A DNA stretch of 64,000 bases from Datisca glomerata (GCA_003255025.1 QANY01008049.1:372001-436000), one strand, 5' to 3'. Counted from the first letter of the stretch, positions 23,778-36,695 are shown. Notes: generated by a model from the letters alone, not told the origin. Program-made: numbers and translations.

Positions 23778-25975
23778 ATGACTATTTCTTCAAGATGCGT
23801 CGATTCTCATAATGTGTCTGCATCCCTCCCTCAAGAATTGTCTCCAGATGAGTTAGAGTCCAGGGAGTCTCTAAAAAATTCATCTTCGTCTGAATCTGCG
23901 TCTTATAATTGTGAGTCAAATTTTGAAGTATGGTTGAAATTGTGTTCCAAGCGGCAGGTGGCCTTCCTTCAAAATGCGACATACCGATCTTAAAAGGTTA
24001 AGAAACAATATGATATTTCTAGCTCCATTGATTTGCGTTTCCCATATCAAAATGAAAGGGTATACTCAGACTTGGAAGGTTGGGTTATGTTTTATGAGTT
24101 TGCATTGTGTTGGGTTAACTTTACCCATTTATTCGTGTAGTGTTGGAGTTTTATAATTTAGCTCTGACTAACCTTCTTCTAAATGCATGGAGAGTTATTA
24201 TTTCTTTGATCATCCTCGACCATAAAAGTGGCGTTAGGACTTTGATAAATATGCTGAGAGGTTGATTCTCCTTGGTTCTGTACCAAAAAACTTCTAGTCA
24301 ATATTCCTTCAATCATAAGGGAGGTCTATATCTTATTTGGCAACTCCCAACTATCAATAAACACTTTGAGCTGTGATATTTTTGGGTTCGAGATCCTTGG
24401 GAATATGGTCCTGAAGAGCATGTCCATGATGTTTGAGTCAGAACTGGTTGGGGTATCCCATGTGTTTAGAAACGTACTTTTCTTGTAATGTACTCTCATT
24501 ATGTCATCTGATTGTGTTTATATCTTTTTTGCAGCAGCCGACTTGACCCATTGTATCTCAATATCTGAATCTTCTCGAAGGCTTCTCGATTCCTTATGAC
24601 AATATCTTATCACAATTGGGAAACCTTATGTTATGGGGATAACCTTAAAGAAGTAGGGCTTTGGAATTGTATAGAGCATATTCCTGAAGTTATTCCTTGT
24701 TTCCCGCTTGACTTTAACAGTTTAACAATAGGTAGAAGTGTATTGCATTATTTGTATGAAAGTTACTCATTTTTTGAAAGTGATGCGCCTTTGACCGAAA
24801 TTACTTTAGTCATGGCATATGTCATAAGGAATGCTCCTCCGTTGGGCGGTATTGAGGAAATGAAGAAAAAATCGAAGGCTAGGGCTAAGGAGGTCTCAGC
24901 TGGAAAAAAGAAACATAAAGTTCAATCCATACCTTAGGTAGCGAGGATAGAAAGTTTGGCCACTCCTGATGCTCAAGCAGTTGTGAGTGCTCCTGAAGCA
25001 GTTGTGATCGCTCATGATGCTCGTGGTTAAAAAAGATGAGGTCAAAACCATCAGTCGTGCTACCTCTTCCTGCTGCATCTTTTGCTTCTTAATCATAATG
25101 TTCATCTAAAGGAATACTCATCCATTTTGGACAAGTCTTTTAAAGAAGAAAATAAATCGAGTGAGGGTCTAATGTGAAACATTTATTTGAATCGTGACAA
25201 AAAAGTTTTATCTTCAAAGGAGGAGGATGATGTTTATCTTGTGGTCATGGCACAATCTATGAGGGTGATTCTTCTTTCCATTTATTTATCTTTTTTTTGT
25301 TATTTGATGAATGATAACTAATGTAATAATTCTTCTTGCAAGTCTCTCAATCTCTTTTTGAATCTTTACAATTGAGAGATCCATAAGAAAAAGGATAAAG
25401 TGGTGATTGAGAGTGAGTCAAAGGCAATTAGAGTTGAGCTTATGTCTATCAAGACTAAAGTGATAACTTTGAAGGATTAGGTCATCAAGCTAGAGCAAGA
25501 GAAAGATGTGACCAAATCTCAATTGACCTTGACAGAGTCCAAGTTGGAGGACAAGTCTCGTGTATGAGATCACATTTTACTCGATTATGGTTGTTTGAAA
25601 GACAAAGTGAAAATATTAGAGGAAAATGAGGTAGAATATGAAGAGGAAGGAGAGAAGCTCCATTATACCGGGGTAATAGCTGGTAGGGATATGATGAAGG
25701 CTAAATACAAAGATGGCGAAGCAGATAAATGGTTGCTGATTATGATTACGCTAACAATTGAGGAAGAGAATTATGACGGCAAAGATGATGTTGAGGAAGA
25801 TGATATTGACACTCAACTTGATGAGGCAAGGAATGCTTTTGCTCCGGTCATGAGTGTATCTAAACTTATCCCTGTACATGCTTCTGAAATTAGTGCGGGT
25901 ATAGTTGTGTCTACTCACGTTGAAGATTTTACAACTTTGGATGTCAACATTACGAATGTTACCCATGGCTTCTGA
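23778..25975 (+). pseudogene. Antisense ORF of Tat element, gypsy-type 'transposase_28'-like
   Basis: Starts with ATG at 23778 and an acidic, Ser-rich N-terminus (PQELSPDELESRESL). At 24010-24200 the words GWVMFYEFAL, GLTLPIY and NAWRVIIS appear (frames change), the signature of the 'putative gypsy type transposon' domain found in extra ORFs of plant gypsy elements. An intact block follows at 24596-24937 with a Lys-rich end, then a coiled-coil-like region (LEQEKDVTKS near 25490) and an acidic block at 25595-25975 (DVEEDDIDTQLDEARNAF). Its function is unknown. It runs opposite to the pol genes 1 kb away. It is broken by several frameshifts and stops. Confidence 0.65.
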
Positions 25976-27129
25976 ATGTGAATTATATTAGGCCTTAGTT
26001 ATTTTCTTTTATTATTCCTTGGAACTTCTAGATGGGCTAGCTTACTTTATATTTTCTTGGACTTTTGTAAAGTAAGCCAAATGTTTTGTTCATGATCATG
26101 TGAAGCCTTAAAGCTCTATTTTGGATGAACTAGTAAATTTCACTTTCTTGTTGTTAATTGTATTAAGAAACCCAAATATTTAGTTCATGATTGCAATGTT
26201 TCTTTTCTCTATATGTTATCATCTGAATAAAGATTTGAGGCTAAGAGTATTGAAGCGTTATAAAATTTATGCAAATGATGTAGGCTTATTGCCGTTAAAG
26301 TTGAAGTGCCTAACTCCATGCAGCATGACTTTTAGTAGGCTAAAGACCGAGAATGATTAGGGCAGGATACCGAATTCATCAATTTGGGACTTTGGTGCCT
26401 CATCCAACGAGATGAGGACTTAATGCCAGATTCCATCGAATCGGGACTTGATGGGCGAAGGGCCGTTACTGGCTAGGGGTTATTTACCTAACTACGTGGG
26501 GCTTAGGACTTTCATTCATTTTTTATCTCATTTATGAACGTGATCTTTATTTTTAACTCGGCGTTGTTGCTAAGTTAGTCATTACTATAAAATATATAAA
26601 TAGATAAATGAAATAAATAATGTAGACTATCCTAGAGAAAAACATCATTTTATCAATCATATGTTGAAAAAACCCCAGATAGTATTTCTTATTAATATTC
26701 TCAATTAAAGATTGTAATGATAAAAAGAGATACAAATAAATTTGACTTAGTCGTTAAAAGGTCGTGGTATGAAGTAAGATTTCAAGTGAATTGCATTCCA
26801 ATTTCTTGAAATTATATGACCGCTTACATCTTGAAGGGTATATGCCCCCGACCTCATGACATGTACTATCTTTAATGGTCCCAATTTGGGCTAAGATTTC
26901 CGATACCTATCTCTTAAGTGTTTTGAAATACACATCGTAGCATTAAATCATCAACTATAAATTTTCTTGAACTGACCTTAGTGTTGTAGTGCCTTGAGAT
27001 GCGTTGCTAGTAATATGGAGCTTACGACTTCCCTTTTCTCTTCCACTTTATCAAGAGCTTGTTTAATCGCATCTTCATTTTGAATGATATTTGTAGACTA
27101 CGTTATGTACGATGGAAGACCTATATCCA
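25976..27129. other. Spacer between antisense ORF and integrase
   Basis: Holds short repeated GGGACTT/GATGAGGACTT-type words near 26390-26460 and a TATA/AT-rich tract near 26580-26620. The part above about 26770 may be the integrase C-terminus in degraded form. No gene supported. Confidence 0.4.
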
Positions 27130-27600
27130 TTGGTATCATGACTTTTTACCATGTGTTAGAGCAAAAGGTGTCTCACCCGTAGGTGTCTTCTTAGTGGTGT
27201 TATAGGACCACAAGACTGTCGGTAGTTCTTCCAGCCATCTTGCTTTAGCCCGATCAAGTATTTTCTTTAGAGTATCAACTATTGTTTTATTCATGACTTC
27301 AACTTGACCATTTGCTTGTGGAAGATGCGACGTCAAAAATTTGAGTTGAATATTAAGATCTCTGCAAAAAAATTTTAACATACTACCAGTAAATTGAGGT
27401 CCATTTTCAGTCACAATTACACTTAGAATGCCAAAATGACAAATCACATGTCTCGGTAAAAAATTCTTGACATCCAGCTCCTTGATATTTTTGCATAAGC
27501 TTCGGCTTCCACCTATTTAGATAATAGTTGGTTACTAGTAGACAAAAATGTTTTTGAGTGGGCACCATAGGCATGAGGTCTATTATACCCATTCCTCACT
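27130..27600 (-). pseudogene. gypsy integrase core relic (Tat-type)
   Basis: The minus strand 27447-27136 reads FGILSVIVTENGPQF (second catalytic Asp of the family lies at the D/E position here), HLPQANGQVEVMNKTIVDTL (the Glu of D-D-E is in GQVE) and ARWLEELPTVLWSYNTT, all typical of Ty3/gypsy integrase. Position 27592-27450 holds the preceding core in another frame with stops. Downstream of RNase H in the expected order. Confidence 0.85.
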
Positions 27601-28262
27601 ACATGAACGAACAAGGCACTGGGATATGACTTAAATCTTCTGCTGGTAGGTGCAAGATTGGTGTGAACCGCTAACAATTATCGCATCATAAAATATATTC
27701 AGCTGCGTCTACTTCCATTGTCGCCTGGAAGTATCCCATCGTTCTAGCCTTATTTGATAGTAAGCATGCTCAAGAATGATCCTCGAATTAGCCTTTATGG
27801 AGTTATGCTAATACATATCATGCTTCTTCCTTATTGAGACATCTATGATACGGGCCAGAGATTGATCGTCTTAAAGTACTCCTTCTATCATCGAGTTCGG
27901 GCTGCCTGCATCATATTCTTTCTTACCCATGTCTTATCTTTAGGAAGTTCTCCACAAGAATTATATTTTTTTATTGCATCCATCTAGGAATCTTCAGAAC
28001 GTAGGTGATGCTATTAATAATGACTTATTGATCACGATCGAGGATTCTTAGTTAATTATGGAGTGAAGTACGCTAGGTACTGCCAAGTACTTTACTAGGA
28101 CTGTTCGCCTTAACTTTGTATTGATGGCTGAGGCCAAATTGGCCATAGAATCGGCATGACTGTTCTAACTGTGAGGAAGTTGTTGTATGTGGAATCGTTG
28201 GAAAGAATCCTTAAGTTGCAACACCATCTGGAGAATTGAGCTCATGCGAGTATTTTAGCTTG
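27601..28262 (-). pseudogene. gypsy RNase H-integrase linker, degraded
   Basis: Lies between the two readable domains. Weak words of the integrase zinc-binding region are seen but no clean frame. Confidence 0.4.
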
Positions 28263-29280
28263 TTAAATCCTGTTTATTTGATTCACAGTCAACTGTGAGT
28301 CACCAAAAATAGTTAGATTGGATACCCCAATAGTCTTAGCTAAGTTCATCCCCACTATCAACACTTCATATTCATCTTCTTTATTGGATGAGCGTAAACC
28401 AAATCTAAGTGATTGTTCAATGATTGCTCCTTCGGGAGTTTTCAATATTAACCCTACTCCGCAACCCATAGTATTTTTCGATCCATCCACGTAAAAAATC
28501 CATTCATCATTTTCATTGGGATATGTCTTTATGGTGTTACCGGTCCCATCTCCTGCGAGGGAAGATTCTCGACCTTCAACGCCCAATCCCTTCGTCATTT
28601 CCACGACAAAGTAAGCCAAGGATTGATCTTTGATTACGGAATGTGGTTTATAACATATGTCAAATTTACCTAACTGTATCGCACATTTCATGAGTGTCCC
28701 TGACATATCAGGCTTATGAAGCTCAACTTTTAGGGGGTTGTTGGTGTGAACAACTATCAAATGACTTTGAAAGGAGTGCCTGAGTTTTCTTGCTGAAGTG
28801 AGGAGTACGAGGGCAAAGCTTCTCCATTTGTCAATAGTGAGTCTCTGTATCCAGTAGAGTGTGACTTGTATAGTATATCGGTTGTTGTTCACTGCCATAC
28901 TTATGAATCAATATAGAGCTTAGTGTCGTGTAATACGGCCAGGTAAAGATATAACTTCTCCCCATCCTTTAGTTTTGCCAACAGTGGAGGTGTCATCAAG
29001 TAACGCTTGGGATCTGAAAAAGCTTTATATCATTCCTCTATCCATCTGATTTTTATGCACCCCTTTAGCATGTTGAAAGAGGGTAAACATGTATTAGGTG
29101 ATCTTGAAATAAAACGAATGAGTGCGGCCAATCTTTCTGCCAGTCTTTACAATTCCTTGATATTTTTAAGTGCTGGCATGTCCACCATTGCCTGGATCTA
29201 TCATGAAATAGCTTCTATTCCATCGTGTTACTCAGTGTCCAATAAATTTGTTTAAAGATACACAAAAAGTACACTTAGTG
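28263..29280 (-). pseudogene. gypsy RNase H relic with second (archaeal-type) RNase H
   Basis: 29280-28900 (-) carries NIKELQRLA-like, RFISRSPNTCLPSFNML, PPLLAKLKDGEKLYLYLAV, the RT-attached RNase H. 28898-28263 is one open frame of about 211 codons: DICYKPHSVIKDQSLAYFV, then EWIFYVDGSKNTMGCGVGL, then EYEVLIVGMNLA and GDSQLTVNQI. The second block (DGS..G.G.G, E, GDS) is the additional RNase H that characterises the Tat group. One of the longest surviving frames of the window. Confidence 0.85.
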
Positions 29281-29317
29281 GGATTAAGTTTCATTTCTTA
29301 TTGAGTACCTCAGAAGC

Positions 29318-29870
29318 TTATCGAAGGTCCTCCCCTTGGTCCTCAACTATAAGAGATTTGACGAGCATGTCGTCAATGTATACTTCCATTATGGCTCCCA
29401 GGTGCTCTCTAAGCATTCGATTGGCAAGTCGTTGATATGTCTTTCTAGCGTTCTTAAGGCCAAATGACATGACTTTAGAACAATAAATTCCCCACTCTAT
29501 GACGAAGGCCATTTTTTCCTAATCTGATGGATGCATGAGTATCTGATTATGTCTAGAAAAAGCATCTATAAAGCTAAGCATGTCGTGACCTGTAGTCGCG
29601 TCTACCAAGTGATCGATCTTTGGTATAGGAAAACTGTCTTTCAAGCATGCTTTGTTCAACTCCATAAAGTAGATACAAATTCTTCATTTCTTGTTCTTCT
29701 TAAGTTTGGGGTGTTAAGGTCATGTTGTAGTTTTCAAGACTACTTTAATATCGATTAGAAAATGCTTTGCCTAGTTAAAGGTCATATTTTATCATGCGCT
29801 ACATGTCGGCTATCTTGAATCGCATTTTAGTGTATTTTACTAAATGATCATCAAAGGATCAGAAAATACA
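29318..29870 (-). pseudogene. gypsy reverse transcriptase relic
   Basis: The minus strand shows RICIYFMELNKACLKDSFPI-like words near 29690, DMLSFIDAFSRHNQILMHP near 29560, then YCSKVMSFGLKNARKTYQRL and VYIDDMLVKSL with the catalytic YIDD intact at 29369-29380. The block 29512-29318 is open. Upstream the frame is shifted. The N-terminal part of pol (protease) is not recognisable above about 29870. Confidence 0.88.
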
Positions 29871-31700
29871 CTCACTGTGAGCTTTCATTGTAGGGCTTCA
29901 AGTTGAGGTTGAGTGACCAAGTGCAACAGAGTATGTCATGGTTGTGCTATATTATTAGCTGAGAAATGTATGAAAAAAATTTCATTATGTTTTAGTCCAG
30001 CTGGCACCTGAATTCAAGTGAGAAAATCTGAGCGAGCAAAAAGGTTATCAAGACATCTAGCAGGCACTGATATTGATGTGGTCCTTACCATTTCCTTAGG
30101 TGAGAAGTGTGCTTCACCCATTTTGTACCATAGTTTGGAGCATATAAAAAGGAAGTACAATTTTGCATGATAGGAAGAAGACAAGCTGCATTCAATAGAA
30201 GAGTCAAATTTTAGAGAAAAAAGAGATAATACATAAAAAAAAAAGGCGAAGGAGGAAGACAAGCTTCTGAGGAGCTTCTCTAATTCCATCTTTACATTCT
30301 TAAACTTCTTTGTATTTCTTTTCGTAGCTTATTAGTTTTGTAATTAATGGATGGATTACATTTTTAGATTTTCATTGACCTTGGTATGATCTAAACTTTG
30401 TTAGTTGGAGTTATTAATGAACCTTAAACTTTTTCTAACTTACTTGGTGAGCTTGGATTGTTAAGCTAAATTAATAGTATTTTATATCAAGTGCGCTTCG
30501 TTGTTAATTCTTGTTATGTCTGGCCATCAATTTATAAAGTACCTTGTTAATTTGAATTCTGGAAAGGTGTAGATTATTAGATTGAGCTTGAATGATGTAA
30601 GTTTATTTAATCTCTTGATGAATTAAGTAATATGTGAATATTATAGGCATATATTGTTCACCTTACAAACGCAAAACAACTCGAGTTATCAATTTTTGTC
30701 CTTGATATTAATCTGGCATTGGAATGTGGAAGAATTAATTAAATAACTTAAGTCATGAGTGATGGAAAGACACTTATGCATAAAGTAATTTGAAGTTACT
30801 GCTGCTAGTGACGTTAGAGTAATTCCCATTAGCTCTCATTAGAAAATTAGAAACTCTAAGGACACGTTTGGTATAAGGTGATATTATATGATATGTGGGG
30901 AAAGTGAGTGTAACTATAACATTCCCTTATTTGGTTTAATTTTTTTCGAGTGCTTCAACATTACCAGAATGTTAAGATACCATCTCTTGAGGGTGTCTTG
31001 ATACCCCTCTGAATCAAGGGTATCCTCATTCCAGGCATTCACTCTCCTCAAATTCTCTAATATATCCTTCTCCATCACTCACATCTCACGTGAGCTTCAG
31101 CCCCCTCCATTACAAGACCTATTTAAATGGTAAGCTCTCACTTTGATCTTTGTCTCTGTCTCTCTCTCTTATTGGTAGAGATAAGATAGAGCTAGAGAGT
31201 GATAGAGAGAGACGAAGGAAGGAACTTTACCTTTTGAGAGAGATGTTGCTTGGTTCCTAGGATTCTATCAATTCAAATCTTCTCGTTTTATTCTTCTCCT
31301 TTTTGTTTTTCACATGAAAATAGTCCTAAGGAATGGAAAATTAAGAAGAAAAGAAGAAAATTTTGGAAGTATCTGAGGTCGTGGGGCTCGATTTGTGATT
31401 TTGATTAATGGGTCTCTCTTTTTGAATGCACTTGGATAACATTGACTGCATCTTATCCTAAGATGGTCTTGATGAGGATGAGATCCATCAGTACAATACC
31501 CTTCATTCGAATGTGCATCCACACCATCATTATGAGTTTTTAGTGTCTAAATCTCGCAATGGCAGCATCAATAGTGCTATAACGGGTCCTATTGCTATTA
31601 TCTTATATTGTAAATCCTATACCACATTAATACACTTAGAGCGGTATTGGTTCAATTGTACAAACTATATTTGATGAAAATTTACACGGGGTATCATAAT
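29871..31700 (+). other. Possible Athila-type LTR and leader
   Basis: A plus-strand TATA-like box (CATATAAAAAGGAAG near 30139-30153) is followed by a leader-like and T-rich stretch and by non-coding DNA leading to a gag relic on the same strand at 31780. This fits U3-R-U5 of an Athila LTR, but the second LTR and a PBS were not found. Near 31120-31210 a small TC/GA-rich stretch occurs. Confidence 0.35.
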
Positions 31701-31779
31701 ATTATAATTTGGTCATAATACAATGGTCGATAAATGAATAAGTATATACGAAAAAAAATCCATGGTTAGACCTGAAATT

Positions 31780-33140
31780 CAAGCACCTTAATTTGAACTT
31801 AAACCAGTGATGTTTCAGATGCTTCAAACTGTGAGACAACTCAATGGGGTGCCTAACTAAGTCCCTTACCATCATCTCAGATTGTTCATGGAGGTGAGTG
31901 ATGCATTTAAGATTCTTGGTGAATTGAATATACTCTGAGAATGAGATTATCTCATTATTTATTGAAAATTTAAGCAAGAACATGGCTGAATTCTTTGCAA
32001 CCTCATACAATCACTATATAGAATGATTTAGTTAAGAAGTTCCTAATGAAGTATTTTATTCAAACTAAAAATGTAAAACTTATAACGAAATAAGTTCTTT
32101 TCACCAATTGGAGGATGAATCACTACATGAAGCTTAGGAGAGGCTTAAAGAGTTGTTGAGGAATTGCCCACACCATGGTATTTCTTATCGTATTCAGATG
32201 GAGACTCTATAATGGCTTGAATCCATCAACTAGGCTTATGGTGGATGTTTCAGCTAATGGGAAAACCTTGTTTAAATCATACAATGAAGCTTATGACATC
32301 CTAGAAATGATAGCCGGTAACAATTATCAATCCCCAACTTTAAAAGGTAACTAAGGGAAATGTGTTGCTGGCTTACATGATGTTGATGTTGCTATTGTAT
32401 TCACAACTCAAGTATCATCATTAACCAACATTATTAAATCATTGAGCATGGTATCAACAACACCTCTCCAAATCAAGTTGTGACAACTCCAATAATGGCT
32501 CAATCAGCTAATCAAATTGCTGAGGTATCATGTGTTTATTATGGAGAGAGCCATATGTTTGCAACAATCGATTACCAAACACATATAACTCAGGTTGGAG
32601 GAAACACATATAACTCAGGTTGGAGGCAACACCCTAACTTTTCTTAGAGTAACAAAGGAGCATGGCCATCTAACACAAAAACCATTATTGGAGGTCCAAA
32701 ATTCAAACATAAATGGGCAATCCAGCTGAATTGAGAATCAATTAAAGAGTACATAGTCAAGAATGAATCTATCATTCAATTCCAGACAACTATGATTTAG
32801 AACCAAGTTTTGTCTCTTAAATATCTGGAGAATCAAGTGGCGCAGTTTTCCAATGCCCTAAACATTAGATCTCTAGGGACTTTTCTATATAAAATTGAAA
32901 ATGCAAGGAGATAAGGTAAATAGCATTGCGAAGCTATTAGTTTGAGAAGTCAGAAATAACAAACCATCCGATTGAGAAACCAGAAAATAAAAAAGAAGAG
33001 GGAGAAAAAAATTCAAGCCTGCTAAAGAAGCGTGTAGAAAGGAATGGTTCTGAATCCTCACAGCATCCACAACATCCCCTAGAAGAGATGATGGATCGAC
33101 CATAACCGCCTTTCCCTCAGGACTCTAAAAGAAGAATCAA
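31780..33140 (+). pseudogene. Athila-type gypsy gag relic
   Basis: Plus-strand words in shifting frames: HLRLFMEVSDAFKILG near 31880, YFIQTKNVKL near 32060, GLNPSTRLMVDVSANGKTL near 32215-32270, SYNEAYDILEMIAGNNYQ near 32280-32330. A knuckle-like SCVYYGESHMF (second Cys lost) lies near 32530, NSGWRQHPNFS near 32600-32640, and SLKYLENQVAQFSNAL near 32815-32865. The DV.ANG..K.SYNEAY.ILE..A.NNYQ string is diagnostic for Athila gag. Small direct duplication ACACATATAACTCAGGTTGG at 32580-32625. No RT or integrase of this element in the window. Confidence 0.8.
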
Positions 33141-33149
33141 AACAAGGGG

Positions 33150-33425
33150 AAGCTAGTGGCTATCACATTGATGAAGTATGCTTCCTCGTGGTGGGAGTTT
33201 CTAAAGAGACAGTGAGCACAAGAAGGAAGGCGTAAAATTGTTTCTTGTGAAAAACATGACAAAAGAGCTTAAGAGAAAAATCTTGGCAGAAAATTACCAA
33301 ACAAGTTATTTTCCTCAAGTTCCACAATTCAGGCAAGTGAATCTTGATGTGGAAGAATACACGATGGAGTTTGATCACCTGATGATAAAGTGTTTTTCGA
33401 ACCATAGATTAAATATGATAATTTT
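33150..33425 (+). pseudogene. Ty3/gypsy (chromovirus-like) gag fragment
   Basis: After the Athila gag, the plus strand reads KLVAITLMKYASSWWEFLKRQ, then ELKRKILAENY and QFRQVNLDVEEYTMEFDHLMIKC, the retrotransposon gag core as in chromoviruses (WW, EEYT.EF). It has a different family signature from the upstream Athila gag, so it is a second element inserted or joined here. About 90 codons remain. Frameshift between the two blocks. Confidence 0.7.
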
Positions 33426-34599
33426 ATGTAATTATTTCATAAATGTTACATTCAGAGATTCATTTTGTTTTTAATGTGTTTCATGTCATAAAGAATAAGC
33501 AAGTTGAAAATGAACTCAAAATGGTCTGAAACTCTAAGTCTCCAACTGCTTCCAAGTCTCCATGTGCCACCTTCTTTGATCATCTTGCAATCTTATCTTT
33601 TTTAAATTTGAAGATCAATTCATCTTAGGCGTCAAATTCGGCAGATTTACACAGTTAAAGAAAAATGAAAGTTCAATGGTGTTCCTTACTTTTTACAATG
33701 CAAATCCTATATGCTTATAAGGGATTCAACTTTCATTTGAATATTTATTCATATTTTTTAGATCGTTCAAACATGGTAAAAATCAAGATGAAATCTGATT
33801 ATGTTTTTAAAATCACTAAAGGATAAGGATAGAATAAGGATAAGATCAATTCAAATAAGGACCTTGGCTTACCTCTTATTTGGAAGTTTGAATTCTAAAT
33901 TCTTCTCATAACAAATGACAAAGAACTCTATTTGTTCTAGAGTTCTTGAAGAGATAATTTGGTTGATTTTGAAGGAGAAATTCTAGAGACTTAGTTACTG
34001 ATTTTTGTACAGACTAAATAACACACACCCTCTATAAAAAGAAGGCAGGCCCCACTCATTAAAAAAAAAAAGAAACTTTATTTGTGTTTAGTTTAGAAGT
34101 ATGTTCTTACCTATCTCCATGTGTAACTAATTTTTTTCTTTTGTTAAGGGTGATTCAAAACTCTAGATATGGCTTTAATTAATAAATTTCAGAAATTTTG
34201 TTTTATTATTCTTTCAATTATGCTTATATTTCTTTGGTTTCTTTATCAATAATTGCTTTCTTGTTTGTTTAGGTGCTCATTTAGATGAGCATGCAAGTAA
34301 TTTTATTGTTAATTTAGAATTCTGAAACGTAATTATCAAGGGTTTCTAAGAATAAGTAGCTAATTGTTTTTAATGATTGAGATATTTTCATTTGACTATA
34401 TAATAAATGTAACTCCAGTTTTATAAATCAAACTAATGCGTTTGTTGCTTGATTCAACCCTGACCTCGCCCGGAGAGAATACTGATTTTTTTACTAAATT
34501 TCTTACTTCAACATCACACAACAATGAATACGCATTAAGTCCTCTATTTATAGAGTACAAAGAATTCAGATTAACTTAACAAGGAAGTTAAGAACTTAT
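33426..34599 (+). other. LTR-like non-coding DNA
   Basis: A plus-strand TATA-like CTCTATAAAAAGAAGG at about 34031-34046 precedes a T-rich stretch, the appearance of a retrotransposon LTR. No matching second copy was seen. Confidence 0.3.
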
Positions 34600-34698
34600 T
34601 AAATTACAGTTAACTCAACTCTTGAGATAGTTAAGCTAATTTTCTGAACTGATTGCATCAGTTTCCGAATCCAAAATCGTTGAGTTAACTGTAATTTA
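34600..34698. repeat. 20-bp perfect inverted repeat, 59-nt spacer
   Basis: TAAATTACAGTTAACTCAAC at 34600-34619 is the exact reverse complement of 34679-34698. The transcript would fold into a 20-bp stem. It is near a minus-strand TATA-like box (CTCTATAAATAG, around 34540), so it may lie in a copia LTR. Confidence 0.9.
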
Positions 34699-36695
34699 AC
34701 TCCCAGTGGATGATCAACTCCTCTATCATCTATACACAAATATCCATAAATACACACGCGCACACAAAAAAATTCAATTGACCATGCCCCTTAGTCTCAT
34801 TGGGGTCCTCCCCGGGCTCGATCAGCAATATTTCCTGCATTTATAGTTTCCGATGGAGATCCTGTAACAGGATTTAACAGATAATGCTTAGTTTCAAATT
34901 TAGCACGGCCCAGTGTTACTGTCATTCTTTTCCCATGACCAAGAACCAAAGATTAATGTTGGCTAGCTGCAAACATAGATTTATTGTCTGGAATTGAATT
35001 CGCTACAATTTTTCCCTTAATTTTGGTTTATTTAGTTTAATATCTATGTGCCACAGAATTATAGAGACCCCATCAAGCGCCATGCATCAAGATCCGTTGG
35101 AGATATGAAATATACACTTTTTGACGGATTTGAAACTGAAAATGACCTTTTGGGTCTCTAAAGGTTTTCTTTATTTTGTTTTCCTAAAGATTGAGAAAAA
35201 TCTTGTTAATTTGATCAAGTGAAAGAGGCCAATTGCTTTATCTATATTAAATCGATAATAACATTGCATATACTGGATGGAAATGTGGGGCATAAAAGTA
35301 TTGGTAAGACCATCAAGTAAATTTCCTAAAAGAGTGGTGTTAGTGGGGAGTCCTATTAATGGACCACATACTGAATCATAAATGAAATATATCAACTATC
35401 TTAGCATTGTTCTTCTTATTGACCTACAAGTATACAAAACGTTGAATGAAAAGCCGTACAAAATCAAAAGACTAACAGGCTATGCCAACCACCGGCAATA
35501 ATTCCGCCGGTACAAATTAGTTTTTGCTCGCGGTTTTTTGGTTAATCGTGTATTGATGACATAATACATGGAGAAGATTACCTATAGGAAAAGCTCTAAA
35601 ACTGCGTGGGAAACTAGGGCTTCGCGTGAACTTAAAATAGGAAGGATTTAAATAAGTTTGCGTAAGATTCTGTGTCACCAACACTCTAACTTGTTAAAAA
35701 AAACTCTCTAACTTGTTAAATTTTCTCATCTTTCATAATCAACTTTCAGAAGAGACATTGCAATGTAAGTTTGTGTTTTGAAACTTACTTTGAATTTACT
35801 AAATGTGTGGATGAAAATGATTTTGAAACTTGTTTACATTTTTAGCTACAACAAAATTGGATCTTTTTACGTAAATGATAAAAACAAAATATCTTCTTTA
35901 CATTGTTCTAAATGAAATTCTTACTATCATATTTCCATCTAATGTATAGTGTTCAAAAGTAAACTTTTTTTTTTATTTTTTTCAAAATAATATATATTCA
36001 AAAGTACGTCATTACAAGGTAGGATTAATGTCATCATATAAAAACCAACCAAAGCGCCATTTGGGATAGTGGGTGGAGCAGCTATCATCAAATCTTCGAA
36101 TAGGCGGTATATCTTTAAATATTATAAAGTGAAAATAAGGCTATAGATTATAGCTAAGATGAAAGAATTGAAAAAGAAAAGGGGACCAAAGCAACCATGC
36201 GCGCGACCGCACAAAGTGTTGCCTGTCAATACCTTACGACAAAAGCTTCCCATGCCCTAAAGTCGAACAAATTTTTAAATAAAAATCCTCAGCAAAATGG
36301 AAATTTAAAAACTCAAGTTTTCATGCTGAATCAAACAAAGAAAAGTAAAGAAGAGAGGTTTGTTAAGTAGAGCGTTAACAATGCACCTACTTTTATTTCT
36401 TCTTTAGTGTCTAAGAACTTCTTCGAGTCTCTTGCTATGGTTTTGGTGATGTACACTTTTTTCTAGCCATGTTTTTCTCACTAAGTTTTCATAGTTAGGA
36501 TTTAATAAGCCACTACTCGAGAGTTGCTTTTTCCCTTCTTAGTTGATGCGGCAATTCTTTGCAAACTCTTTGTATTTTTCTTCTTATTTACGAATTATCT
36601 TAGAGTTGTTGGTCAGAGAGATGTCTCTGCGGGTATCCTGATGCTTCCCTCTAATTAAGTCACACTCCAATTCAGATATCAATTAGGGGTGGAAT
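34699..36695. other. Intergenic DNA, nothing recognised
   Basis: A 74-codon minus-strand frame at 35171-35395 shows no known domain. Otherwise AT-rich with no repeats that I could pair. Confidence 0.4.

Larger units (their letters stand above)
22169..29870 (-). mobile_element. Decayed Tat-lineage Ty3/gypsy element
   Basis: In minus orientation the order is RT (29870-29318), RT connection and RNase H (29280-28260), integrase (27600-27130). Then comes a spacer with a frame in antisense (23778-25975, +) and two tandem arrays (22801-23248 and 22169-22470). Such a long 3' region with antisense ORF and tandem repeats is known from Tat-group retrotransposons. LTRs could not be delimited, and gag and protease are missing upstream, so boundaries are approximate. 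Confidence 0.65.
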
